The position numbers and the translations under genes were made by a program. Positions 53,030 through 61,298 of a stretch of DNA of 64,000 nt are shown in pieces (within the stretch, counting starts at the first letter, position 1; each line of letters opens with the position of its first letter). Under the pieces are notes generated by a model that was given only the letters and a program-made list of their open reading frames with translations, searched no databases and was not told the DNA's origin. This DNA is from DASQFI01 sp035633215 (GTDB taxonomy: Bacteria; Acidobacteriota; Vicinamibacteria; Vicinamibacterales; SCN-69-37): positions 124,001 through 188,000 of the forward strand of contig DASQFI010000032.1 of assembly GCA_035633215.1 (NCBI GenBank), read 5' to 3'.

Positions 53030-54172
53030 ATGCTCGACGTCCTGATCGCAGGCGCGGGACCGGCCGGCTCCATCGCGGCCCTCGTCCTCGCACGCGCCGG
53101 CGCGCGGGTGGTGGTCGTTGACCGCGAGACTTTCCCGCGCGACAAGCTCTGCGGCGACACGCTCAATCCGGGTGGCATCCGGTTCCTCGCTTCGCTCGGC
53201 CTGACCGGCGGGCCGCTCGCGACCGCGAAGCCCCTCGGCGGCATGATCGTGACCGGGCCGCACGGGCGCAGCGTCGAAGGTCGGTACCCCAACAGGCAAG
53301 TCGGCCTCGCGTTGACCCGGGCGGTGTTCGACGCGTGGCTGCTGGACCAGGCCGTGGCTGCCGGCGCGCGGTTCGAGTCCGGCCTGGTCGTCCGACGGCC
53401 GCTCGTGGACGACTCGAGCGGACGGTCGCTCGTCCGCGGTCTGACGCTTGATCGCCGCGGCTCGACGGACCACTCGATTCGAATGCCGGCGACGATGACG
53501 ATTGCCGCCGATGGGCGACACTCGGCCGTCGCGCGGTCTTTGGGTCTGGCGTCCCATCCGCTGAAGCCAAGACGATGGGCGTTTGGCGTGTACGCCACCG
53601 GCATCGAGGCCCTGACCGATCTTGGCGAGATGCACGTGCGGGCGAAGTACTACCTCGGCATCGCGCCGCTCGCGCGAGGCCTGTCGAATGTCTGTCTCGT
53701 CACCGGTCCGCGTCCAGAGGGCCGGTCGCCGATTGAGATCGTCCGGAAGGCGATCGCCGCCGAGCCGGCGTTGACCCGACGGTTCAGGCGGGCCGAGTTC
53801 GTGAGCGATGTCCGCGTCCTTGGCCCGCTCGCGGTGAACGCGCGCGCGCCGGGCGCCGAGGGGTTGCTGCTGGCCGGCGATGCGTCGGGATTCATCGATC
53901 CCATGACCGGTGATGGGCTGAGCCTGGCGATGCGCTCCGCCGAGCTCGCGGCCGTTGAGGCGCTGCGCACGCTCGAGACCGGCGACTTCGCGGGCGCGGT
54001 GCTGCGGCTTGCCGCCTCGCGCCACCGGGCATTCGGGTCCAAGCTCCGATTCAACCGGATGATGCGACGGCTCGTGGATTCGCCTGCGGCCCTGGAGCTG
54101 GCCGGCGTGGGCGCGACGATCGCCCCTGGTCTCGTCGAACGCGCGGTCCGCTACGCCGGGGACGCCGCGTGA
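53030..54172 (+). CDS. FAD-dependent oxidoreductase, geranylgeranyl-reductase-like
   Basis: 380 residues. The FAD fold is DVLIAGAGPAGSIAALVLA, with the family motif RDKLCGDTLNPGG and the second FAD contact LLLAGDASGFIDPMTGDGL. It belongs to the p-hydroxybenzoate-hydroxylase-like superfamily that includes geranylgeranyl reductases and halogenase-related enzymes. The gene overlaps the ICMT-like gene by GTGA. This pairing is the usual accessory set of type III polyketide synthase operons, but no such synthase is present; the KAS II gene lies 1.2 kb upstream on the same strand. Confidence 0.87.
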   Translation: MLDVLIAGAGPAGSIAALVLARAGARVVVVDRETFPRDKLCGDTLNPGGIRFLASLGLTGGPLATAKPLGGMIVTGPHGRSVEGRYPNRQVGLALTRAVFDAWLLDQAVAAGARFESGLVVRRPLVDDSSGRSLVRGLTLDRRGSTDHSIRMPATMTIAADGRHSAVARSLGLASHPLKPRRWAFGVYATGIEALTDLGEMHVRAKYYLGIAPLARGLSNVCLVTGPRPEGRSPIEIVRKAIAAEPALTRRFRRAEFVSDVRVLGPLAVNARAPGAEGLLLAGDASGFIDPMTGDGLSLAMRSAELAAVEALRTLETGDFAGAVLRLAASRHRAFGSKLRFNRMMRRLVDSPAALELAGVGATIAPGLVERAVRYAGDAA

Positions 54173-54747
54173 ACCTGGTCGCGTTCGTCGTCGCGGTCAT
54201 CGTCGGCCTGCTGCTCGCCGAGGCTCGAGTGTCGTGGAGGCACGAGCGAGCGCTACGCGCCCGCGGCGCCGTCGAACCGCCCGGCGACGTGCACTGGGCG
54301 ATGGCCGTGCTGTACCCCGGCGCGTTCGCCTTGATGGGACTCGAGGGCCTGTATCGTGCCGCGACGCTCGAAGCGCAGGGCGCGGTCTCACCCGCGCCAC
54401 CCGGCCCGGCCTGGTTCGTCTCGGGCGTCGTCCTGTTTGTCGCGAGCAAGGCGCTGAAGTACTGGGCGATGCGCACGCTGGGCGGGCGGTGGTCGTTTCG
54501 CGTGCTCCTGCTGCCCGGCGCGCCGCTCATCACGACTGGTCCCTACCAGTACGTGCGTCATCCCAACTACATCGCGGTGGTGGGGGAGCTCGTCGGCGCG
54601 GCTATGATGGTTGGAGCGCGCGTCGCCGGGCCGGTGATGATCGCGCTGTTTGGCGTCGCGTTGTGGGCACGCATACGATTTGAAGAGCGGGCACATGAGT
54701 CGTACCCGCCGGCCGAAACACGGGTCCGCCCGTCAGACGGTCATTAG
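54169..54747 (+). CDS. isoprenylcysteine carboxyl methyltransferase-like membrane protein
   Basis: 192 residues, four to five membrane segments. The C-terminal motif GPYQYVRHPNYIAVVGEL and RFEERAHESYP are those of ICMT-type SAM methyltransferases. GTG start overlapping the previous stop (GTGA). In polyketide contexts such enzymes O-methylate alkylpyrones or quinones; substrate here is an inference from the neighbour. Confidence 0.85.
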   Translation: MNLVAFVVAVIVGLLLAEARVSWRHERALRARGAVEPPGDVHWAMAVLYPGAFALMGLEGLYRAATLEAQGAVSPAPPGPAWFVSGVVLFVASKALKYWAMRTLGGRWSFRVLLLPGAPLITTGPYQYVRHPNYIAVVGELVGAAMMVGARVAGPVMIALFGVALWARIRFEERAHESYPPAETRVRPSDGH

Positions 54748-54759
54748 CACCGGATTTTC

Positions 54760-57264
54760 ATGCGAACGTCTCGACCCGCTCTCTACCGATTCTCGACGCT
54801 GACTGCCGCTCTTGCGATCGCCGCCGCGACCGCGAGTGCCCAGGGCACCCGTCCCGCGACCCAGACACTGTCCCAGCAGGTCACGACCGCGCTCGGCCGC
54901 GGGTCGGTGGACGAGGCGCGCCGCCTCGTTCAGACCGCGTCCGGTCCCGCCGCGCAGAAAGAACTGGCGGCCGCGCTGCTCGATATCTTCGAGGGCCGGG
55001 TCGATCAGGCGCGCACGCGGCTCGAGCCGCTGGCCTCGGCGGCGCCGGGGGGTGACGCGGCCCTCGAGCTCGGCCTGCTCGAGCTCTCGCGCGGCCGGCG
55101 CGCGCAGGCTCGCAAGCTGCTTCTGCCGCTCTCGCAGAACCGGGCGCTGAACAGCACCGAAGATTATTTCCGCCTGGCGCGAGCCGCCCGCGGGGTCCGC
55201 GAGTTTCAGCTGGCCAACGACGCATATCAGCGCATCGAGAGTGTCCCGCGCGCCGACATCCAGGCCGGATACGCCGACCTCTTCCTTCAGTTCCATCAGC
55301 CCGGCGACGCCGTGACGAACTACCGGAAGGCGCTCGACGCCGACCGCGCCTGGGTTCCCGCGCATCTCGGTCTCTCGCGCGCGTATGCCGACGACGAACC
55401 GGAGCTCTCGCGCGCGGCGCTCGACTCGGCGCGCAAGCTCGCGCCGAACCACCCGGATGTGCTGATCCTCACGGCCGAGCGCGCGATCGAGACCGACGAC
55501 GTCCCGGCGGCGAAGACCGCGCTCGATCAGCTGCGCAACGTCAAATCGGGCACGTCCGAGGAAGCCGCGTTGCGTATCGCGATCGCGTATGAAGAAGGCG
55601 GCGCGGCCGCCGTCGAGCCGGCCGTGGCCGCAAGCGGAGAGCAACCTCCCCGTACCGCGCTCAGCTACCGCATGGCCGGCCAGCGCGCGGCGAGCCACTA
55701 CCGGTTCGACGAAGCCGCGACGTTCGCGCGCAAGGCCACGCTCATCGACTCGGAAGATCCCGACGCGCAGGTCGACCTGGGTCTCTATCTTCTCCGCACG
55801 GGCGAGGAGAAAGAGGCGCGGGTGGCGCTGGACCTGGCCTGGAGCGTCGATCGCAGCAACGTCGTGACGATGAATCTCCTGAACATGCTCGACTCGCTCG
55901 AGAAGTTCGAGGTGATTCCGGCGGGTGACCTGGTTTTCAAGTTCTCGAAGGAAGAGGCGGAGGTTCTGAAGCCGTACGCCCTGTCGCTTGCGGCCGACGC
56001 GTACAAGACGTTTTCGACGCGTTACGCCTTCAAGCCCGCCGGACCCATCCTGATCGAAGTATTTCCCAAGCACGACGACTTTGCGGTTCGCACGCTGGGA
56101 TTGCCCGGGCTCGTGGGCGCGCTCGGCGCCTGTTTCGGTCGCGTCGTGACGATGGACTCGCCCAGGGCGAGGCCGCCAGGAGACTTCAGCTGGCAGGCGA
56201 CGCTCTGGCACGAGATGGCGCACGTGTTCACGTTGCAGCTCTCGAAGTACCGCGTCCCCCGATGGCTGACCGAAGGGATCTCCGTCTTCGAAGAGCATCG
56301 CCGGCAGCCGGCCTGGGGCCGTGAGCTCACGCTCGAGTTCGGCCGCCAGCTCGCGCGCGGGCGCACGTTCGGCGTGAAGAACCTGCCCGACGCCTTCAAG
56401 CGGCCGGAGTCGCTCGCGCTTGCCTACTTCGAAGCTTCGCTCGTCGTCGAGCACCTCGTGGAGCTGAACGGCGATGCCGGGCTCAGGACGCTGCTCCTCG
56501 CGTACGCGGATGGCGCCAACGACACCGACGCGTTCGCCAAGGCGTTCGGAAAAAGCGTGGACACGGTCGAAGCGTCGTTCAAGGCGTTTATCGACAAACG
56601 CTACGGCGGGCTGCGCGTGGCGATGGGCGATCCGCCGCGCCAGGTGGAGCCCGACGATCTGCCCGGGCTCACGTCGAGAGCCGCCGCGGCGCCCGGCAAC
56701 TTCCTGAGCCAGCTCTCGCTCGGCCAGGCGCTGGTCAAGGCCAACCAGCCGGCCGCCGCCAAAGGTGCGCTCGAGAAAGCGGCGCAGCTCGCGCCCGAGG
56801 CGAGCGGCGACGGCAGCCCACGCGCGCTGCTGGCGTCCATCGCCGAGCGCGAAGGCGATTCCGCCCGCGCGCGCCGCGAGCTGCGGCAGCTGCTCACGTT
56901 CGATCACACCAACGTCAACGCGGCCCGCCGGCTGTCGACGCTGTCGAGTGGCGCGGATGCGGTCGCCGACAAGGACTTCGCCCTTCGGCTCGTTGCCGAT
57001 CTCGATCCCTTTGACGCGGCGGCTCACACCTTGCTCGGCCGGCGCCTGCTGGAGAAGGGCGACAGCGCTGCCGCGCTGATCGAGTTTCAGGCAGCGCTCG
57101 CCGGCGGGCCCTCGAATCTGGCCGAAGCGCACTCCGATCATGCCGAAGCGTTGCTGAAGCTCGGCCGCCGCGATGACGCGCGCCGATCGGCGCTGCTCGC
57201 GCTCAAGGAAGCGCCGACGTTCGCGCGCGCGCAGGACCTGCTGCTCGCGGCGATGGGTAGGTAA
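54760..57264 (+). CDS. exported TPR protein with peptidase-MA-like (gluzincin) domain
   Basis: 834 residues. The signal peptide ends at ASAQG. TPR-like helical repeats occupy about 30-430 and again 640-830. Between them lies a peptidase-MA domain with the zinc motif HEMAH (in LWHEMAHVFTLQ) and the downstream WLTEGISVFEEH for the third ligand. The combination of TPR and a HExxH domain suggests a periplasmic protease or assembly factor. The start ATG follows the ICMT gene by 12 bp. Confidence 0.87.
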   Translation: MRTSRPALYRFSTLTAALAIAAATASAQGTRPATQTLSQQVTTALGRGSVDEARRLVQTASGPAAQKELAAALLDIFEGRVDQARTRLEPLASAAPGGDAALELGLLELSRGRRAQARKLLLPLSQNRALNSTEDYFRLARAARGVREFQLANDAYQRIESVPRADIQAGYADLFLQFHQPGDAVTNYRKALDADRAWVPAHLGLSRAYADDEPELSRAALDSARKLAPNHPDVLILTAERAIETDDVPAAKTALDQLRNVKSGTSEEAALRIAIAYEEGGAAAVEPAVAASGEQPPRTALSYRMAGQRAASHYRFDEAATFARKATLIDSEDPDAQVDLGLYLLRTGEEKEARVALDLAWSVDRSNVVTMNLLNMLDSLEKFEVIPAGDLVFKFSKEEAEVLKPYALSLAADAYKTFSTRYAFKPAGPILIEVFPKHDDFAVRTLGLPGLVGALGACFGRVVTMDSPRARPPGDFSWQATLWHEMAHVFTLQLSKYRVPRWLTEGISVFEEHRRQPAWGRELTLEFGRQLARGRTFGVKNLPDAFKRPESLALAYFEASLVVEHLVELNGDAGLRTLLLAYADGANDTDAFAKAFGKSVDTVEASFKAFIDKRYGGLRVAMGDPPRQVEPDDLPGLTSRAAAAPGNFLSQLSLGQALVKANQPAAAKGALEKAAQLAPEASGDGSPRALLASIAEREGDSARARRELRQLLTFDHTNVNAARRLSTLSSGADAVADKDFALRLVADLDPFDAAAHTLLGRRLLEKGDSAAALIEFQAALAGGPSNLAEAHSDHAEALLKLGRRDDARRSALLALKEAPTFARAQDLLLAAMGR

Positions 57265-57319
57265 GGGCAAAGGGCAGAGGGCAAAGGGCAAAAAAAAGGG
57301 CAAAGGGCAAAGGGCAAAG
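57265..57319. repeat. GGGCAAA-iterated tract
   Basis: GGGCAAA is repeated about six times, interrupted by GGGCAGA and an A8 run, filling the whole gap between the TPR protein stop and the GTG of the next gene. No inverse copy is present. Confidence 0.75.
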
Positions 57320-58306
57320 GTGAGGAACGAGCTGTCGCGGGTCATTCGATCATTTCTCGGGATCGCGCTGCTCGTCGCCGCACCTGCGACGGCGTCTGCG
57401 CAGGGTGAGCGCTACGCTGTCGTTGTTCAAGGCGCATCGGGCGAGGAGCAGTACGCGACGCTCCATCGCCAGTGGGTGGACAGTCTCACGAAAATCCTGG
57501 TCGAGCGGTTCAAGATCGACAAGACGCACGTGTCCGTGTTGACCGAGCAGCCGCGCACCGGCGAAGAGCGCGCGACCGCCGAGAACGTCAAGACGGTGCT
57601 CGGCCGTCTGGCGGGTCAGGTCAAAGCCGCCGACCTGCTGTTCGTGCTGCTCATCGGCCACGGCGGTGGCGAAGGCGCCGACGCGAAGTTCAATCTCATC
57701 GGACCCGACCTTGGCGTGGCCGACTGGGCGGCGCTGCTCAAACCCATTCCGGGCCGCGTCGCCGTCGTCGACAGCACGAGCTCGAGCTTTGCGTACTTGA
57801 AAGGCCTGGCGGCGCCGGGCCGCGTGGTCATGACGGCGACGAACAGCTTTTCTCAGCGCTACCACACGGTCTTCCCGGATGCGTTCGTGCGCGCGCTCAC
57901 GGCCAACGATGCCGACGTCGACAAGAACGGACGGATTTCTCTTCTTGAAGCGTTCAACCACGCATCACGGCTCGTGACCCAGCACTACGAACAGAGCGGC
58001 CATCTCGCCACCGAACGCGCCGTCTTCGACGACACGGGCGACGGGGTCGGGCGGGATGCCGCCGGCACCGGACCGGACGGCACGATCGCGGGTTTGACGT
58101 ACCTCGACACCGTCGCGATGCCCACCTCGTCGGACCCGGCGGTCCAGGAGATGCTCGGCCGTCAGAAAGCGCTGACCGAACAGGTCGACGAGCTGCGCCG
58201 CAAGCGCCCGACGATGGCTGCCGACGAATTCGATCGCGAGTTCGAAAAGCTCATCGTCGAGTTGGCGCTCGTCTCACGCGACGTCCGCAGGAAGATGGGC
58301 GGCTAA
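57320..58306 (+). CDS. exported caspase/legumain-fold protein lacking a recognisable catalytic cysteine
   Basis: 328 residues from GTG 57320. A signal peptide ends at SAQG. The clan CD pattern is recognisable: a first strand RYAVVVQGASG, the His motif LLFVLLIGHGGGEG, and the strand that should carry the nucleophile, VAVVDSTSSSFAY. Active enzymes have Cys after the Asp-x pair; here Thr/Ser stand instead. A C-terminal coiled region (LTEQVDELRRKRPTMAADEF) follows. It is probably an inactive relative or a protein with a different role. Its stop overlaps the convergent rhomboid gene by 4 bp. Confidence 0.72.
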   Translation: MRNELSRVIRSFLGIALLVAAPATASAQGERYAVVVQGASGEEQYATLHRQWVDSLTKILVERFKIDKTHVSVLTEQPRTGEERATAENVKTVLGRLAGQVKAADLLFVLLIGHGGGEGADAKFNLIGPDLGVADWAALLKPIPGRVAVVDSTSSSFAYLKGLAAPGRVVMTATNSFSQRYHTVFPDAFVRALTANDADVDKNGRISLLEAFNHASRLVTQHYEQSGHLATERAVFDDTGDGVGRDAAGTGPDGTIAGLTYLDTVAMPTSSDPAVQEMLGRQKALTEQVDELRRKRPTMAADEFDREFEKLIVELALVSRDVRRKMGG

Positions 58307-58962
58307 GTCCACCAGTCGACCTTCAGGCGCTCCGGCTGCCGGAAAATCCAGACAGCAACCAGGCCAGTGACGAATCCGCCGGCATGCGTCCACATGACGA
58401 ACGCGGAGTCGCCCGGCGAGACGACAATGCGGCCGACGTCGCCGACGAGCTGCATCACCGCCCAGAACGCCGCAAAGACGACCGCGGGGATTTCGATCAC
58501 GTCGATGACGACGACGAGCGGGAGGAGCACGAGGAGGCGCGAGTGCGGGAACATCGCGAAGTAGGCGCCGATGACGCCGGCGATCGCGGCGCCTGGCCCG
58601 ACGATCGGCACGACGAGGTCCGGGCTCGTCCAGCTGCCCAAGAGCGCGCCGGCGATGCCGCAGAGGACGTAGAAGGCGAGGAATCTCGCGTGGCCCATGC
58701 GGTCCTCGACGTTCTCGCCGAAAATCCAGAGGGCGAGCAGATTGCTGCCAAGGTGCAGCCAGCCGTTGTGCAGGAACAGTGACGTCACGAGCGACGTCCA
58801 GGCGAGCTCGCCCGGCACGAGACCAAATGTGAAGTACAAATTGAGCCGCGCGTGGGCGTCGAGCGCGAGGGCGGCGGTGAAGACGAGCGCGTTGGCGGCA
58901 AGGAGCGAGAGCGTCACCCACGGCGTGGTGCGTGAGGGGATGACGTCGCGAAGCGGAATCAT
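58303..58962 (-). CDS. rhomboid-family membrane protein without the catalytic serine
   Basis: 219 residues from ATG 58962 with about six membrane segments. The family motif at segment 2 (TSLFLHNGWLHLGSNLLALWIFG) and the C-terminal His region (WTHAGGFVTGLVAVW) are present. The active-site motif that is normally GASG reads VGPGAAIAGVIGAYF, with no serine. The protein is therefore likely to be a pseudo-rhomboid that binds rather than cuts clients. It is convergent with the caspase-fold gene. Confidence 0.83.
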   Translation of the reverse strand: MIPLRDVIPSRTTPWVTLSLLAANALVFTAALALDAHARLNLYFTFGLVPGELAWTSLVTSLFLHNGWLHLGSNLLALWIFGENVEDRMGHARFLAFYVLCGIAGALLGSWTSPDLVVPIVGPGAAIAGVIGAYFAMFPHSRLLVLLPLVVVIDVIEIPAVVFAAFWAVMQLVGDVGRIVVSPGDSAFVMWTHAGGFVTGLVAVWIFRQPERLKVDWWT

Positions 58963-59019
58963 GAAACAAATCGCAGCCGGTTCTTCACCGGTGAGTGACT
59001 GTCTATCACAGGTGCGGCA

Positions 59020-59295
59020 ATGAAATGCCGTTCCTGCGGCACCGAGATCGCCGAGAAGGCGATCGTGTGCTTTCGGTGTGGCACACCGACGGATTTGCCC
59101 GCGGCGCCGGCGCGGCCGGCCGCGCGGCGGGGCCGGCCGGCGTGGATTGCCGTGCCGATCGTGCTCGTCATCATCCTGCTGGGCGTCTGGCTGCTGCCGC
59201 AGACGCCCGAAGGATCGCCCGCACGGTGGGCCGGGTGGGCCGGGCTCGTCGTGGCCGCTGCCGCGGTCGTGTGGGGGCTGCGTCGCCGGAGGTGA
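59020..59295 (+). CDS. zinc-ribbon plus two-helix membrane protein
   Basis: 91 residues. CRSCGTEIAEKAIVCFRCG forms an N-terminal zinc ribbon. Two membrane helices follow (WIAVPIVLVIILLGVWLL and WAGLVVAAAAVVWGL). This layout is common in bacterial proteins of unknown role. Confidence 0.75.
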   Translation: MKCRSCGTEIAEKAIVCFRCGTPTDLPAAPARPAARRGRPAWIAVPIVLVIILLGVWLLPQTPEGSPARWAGWAGLVVAAAAVVWGLRRRR

Positions 59296-59329
59296 CCCGG
59301 CCATCGTGTAAACTGAGCGGTTGACACCC

Positions 59330-60946
59330 ATGCCCGATCCACGGCTGGAAGTTCGCGACGTGCTCGGTGAGCGGATCGTCGTTCTCGACCGCTTGCCGTT
59401 CACGATCGGGCGCCGGGAGACGAACGACCTTCGGCTCGGCGGGAGTGAAGTGTCGCGCGAGCACGCCGAGATTACCGCCGACGCAGGCCGCTTCCTGCTT
59501 CGCGATAAAGAATCGCGCTACGGCACGTTCGTCAACGGCGAGCCGGTCACCGAGTGCGAGCTCCGATCGGGCGACCGCGTCCGGCTCGGTCGCGGCGGCG
59601 GCGCCGACCTCGTTTTTCTCGCGGCGGGCGACGACCAGAGCATCTCCAATCGATCGACGACGGGCGCGCGCGACGATCTGCGCCAGATCACCGCGCTGCT
59701 CGAAGGCTTTCGCGCGCTGGGCTCGGGACGCGTCCTCCAGGAAGTGCTGGCGCTCGTGCTCGACGCGGCGATCGAGATCTCCGGCGCCGAGCGCGCGTTC
59801 ATCATGCTCTCGGCCGAAGGCGGCCTCGAGTTCAAGCTCGCGCGCGGCAAAGACAAGCAGACGCTGACCGACACCACGTTTGCCACGAGCCGCAAGATTC
59901 CCGAAGAGGTCTTCCGCGTCGGCAAGACCAAGGTCGTCGCCGACCTGCTCGACAGCGGCTTCGCCGACGTCCACATGGGCACCGTCGCGCTCGGCATCCG
60001 GCACGTCGTCTGCGTGCCGCTCAACTACGTGCATTACGTCGAGGCCGCCGAGGCCCGCGGCGAAGACCGCCGCATCGGCGTGCTCTACCTCGACAGCCGC
60101 GAGAAGGGAACCTTGCTCTCGGACGCGACCCGCGCCGGCCTCGAGACGCTCGCGGCCGAGGCGTCGGTCGCGATCGAGAACGCGCGGCTGTACCGCGAGA
60201 AGATCGAGAAGAGCCGCATGGAGCAGGAAATGCGCATCGCGGCCGAGATTCAGCAGGCGCTCCTGCCGAAACCGCGCGCGAGCCTCGGATTCGTCGAAGC
60301 CGCCGCGGCGAGCATCCCCTGCCGGTCGATCGGCGGCGACTTCTTCGACTACCTGGACGATCCGGGCGCGACGTTCGGCTTCACGCTGGGTGACGTGGCG
60401 GGCAAGGGGCCGCCGGCCGCGCTCATGAGCGCGCTCATGCAGGGCATGTTCGCATCGCACGCGCTGCTGGCCGACGGGCCGGCCACGGCCGTCGCGGCCA
60501 TGAACAAGGCGCTGTGCCGCCGGGGGCTGGAGTCGCGATTCGTCACCCTGATGTTCGGCATCGTGTCGGCCGACGGGCAGTTGACCTACTGCAACGCCGG
60601 CCACAACCCGCCGATCGTGATCGGCAAGCGCGGCATGCGGCACCTCGAGGCCGGTGGCCCGGTCGTCGGCCTGCTCGAGTTCGCGCCGTACGGCCAGGAA
60701 ACGATCCGTCTCGAGTCCGGCGACACGATCATCGTCTTCAGCGACGGCGTCTCCGAGGCGCTGAACAGCGTGGGCGATGAGTTCGGCGACGCGCGGCTGA
60801 CGTCGATTGCGGAGTCGATCGGCCAGGCCACCGCCCAGACGATCGTGGATCGCATCGTCGCCGACGTGCGCACGTTCACGAAGGGCGCCGCGCAGAGCGA
60901 CGACATCACCGTGATGGTGATCCGGTATCTCGGCGCGGGTGCCTAG
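59330..60946 (+). CDS. FHA-GAF-SpoIIE serine/threonine phosphatase
   Basis: 538 residues from ATG 59330. The FHA domain occupies about 3-95 (FTIGRRETNDLRLGGSEVSR, ESRYGTFVNGEP). A GAF domain covers about 125-290 (ISGAERAFIMLSAEGGLEFK, GVLYLDSREKGT). The C-terminal PP2C/SpoIIE domain has AAEIQQALLPKP, IGGDFFDYLDDPG, YCNAGHNPPIVIG and FSDGVSEALNSVGDEFG with the metal aspartates. It would read phospho-Thr partners and a small ligand and dephosphorylate STAS-type antagonists such as the one at 23294. Overlaps the next small gene by 8 bp. Confidence 0.92.
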   Translation: MPDPRLEVRDVLGERIVVLDRLPFTIGRRETNDLRLGGSEVSREHAEITADAGRFLLRDKESRYGTFVNGEPVTECELRSGDRVRLGRGGGADLVFLAAGDDQSISNRSTTGARDDLRQITALLEGFRALGSGRVLQEVLALVLDAAIEISGAERAFIMLSAEGGLEFKLARGKDKQTLTDTTFATSRKIPEEVFRVGKTKVVADLLDSGFADVHMGTVALGIRHVVCVPLNYVHYVEAAEARGEDRRIGVLYLDSREKGTLLSDATRAGLETLAAEASVAIENARLYREKIEKSRMEQEMRIAAEIQQALLPKPRASLGFVEAAAASIPCRSIGGDFFDYLDDPGATFGFTLGDVAGKGPPAALMSALMQGMFASHALLADGPATAVAAMNKALCRRGLESRFVTLMFGIVSADGQLTYCNAGHNPPIVIGKRGMRHLEAGGPVVGLLEFAPYGQETIRLESGDTIIVFSDGVSEALNSVGDEFGDARLTSIAESIGQATAQTIVDRIVADVRTFTKGAAQSDDITVMVIRYLGAGA

Positions 60947-61211
60947 CGTGTCGCGCCGGATCATCGCCGCGATCTGGCTCGTCGTCGGCGTCGTCATCTT
61001 CAACGCGTTCTTCGACCTGTACGTCTCTCGCGGCGCGCGAGAGTATTTGCAGAAGCGCGCGGAGTACGAGCTGCGCGGCGGCCCCGAGCCGGACATGGAC
61101 ACGGTGATGGCCCAGTCCACGCAGGACGGCTGGATCATGTCGACCCTCTGGGCCGGTCTGGTCGTCGCCGGCGGCTGGACGACGCTCTGGGCAGTGCGAA
61201 GCAAGACCTGA
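60939..61211 (+). CDS. small two-helix membrane protein
   Basis: 90 residues from GTG 60939 (87 from GTG 60948). Two hydrophobic helices (IIAAIWLVVGVVIFNAFFDL and WIMSTLWAGLVVAGGWTTLW) flank a polar middle (YVSRGAREYLQKRAEYEL). No family recognised. It overlaps the phosphatase gene and is probably cotranscribed. Confidence 0.62.
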   Translation: MPSVSRRIIAAIWLVVGVVIFNAFFDLYVSRGAREYLQKRAEYELRGGPEPDMDTVMAQSTQDGWIMSTLWAGLVVAGGWTTLWAVRSKT

Positions 61212-61257
61212 AAGGTCTGCAGTTTGGGCGGGCCGTGAACAGATGTAGCCGTGAACC

Positions 61258-61297
61258 CTTCATGATCTTCCCCCCTTCATTCCCTTCATGAAGAAGA
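61258..61297. repeat. CCTTCAT/ATGAAG iterated tract
   Basis: CCTTCATGATCTTCC, CCCTTCATTCCCTTCATGAAG and AAG copies just upstream of the isopropylmalate-synthase-like gene. The same words build the inverted repeat at 63488-63600. Confidence 0.6.
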
Positions 61298-61298
61298 A

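Noticed and set aside
54733..57345. 870-codon open frame on the minus strand
   Set aside because: Antisense to the TPR metallopeptidase gene; composition dominated by Arg, Glu and Gly with no recognisable fold.
59171..61204. 677-codon open frame on the minus strand
   Set aside because: Antisense to the FHA-GAF-SpoIIE gene, which has clear motifs; the reverse frame has none.
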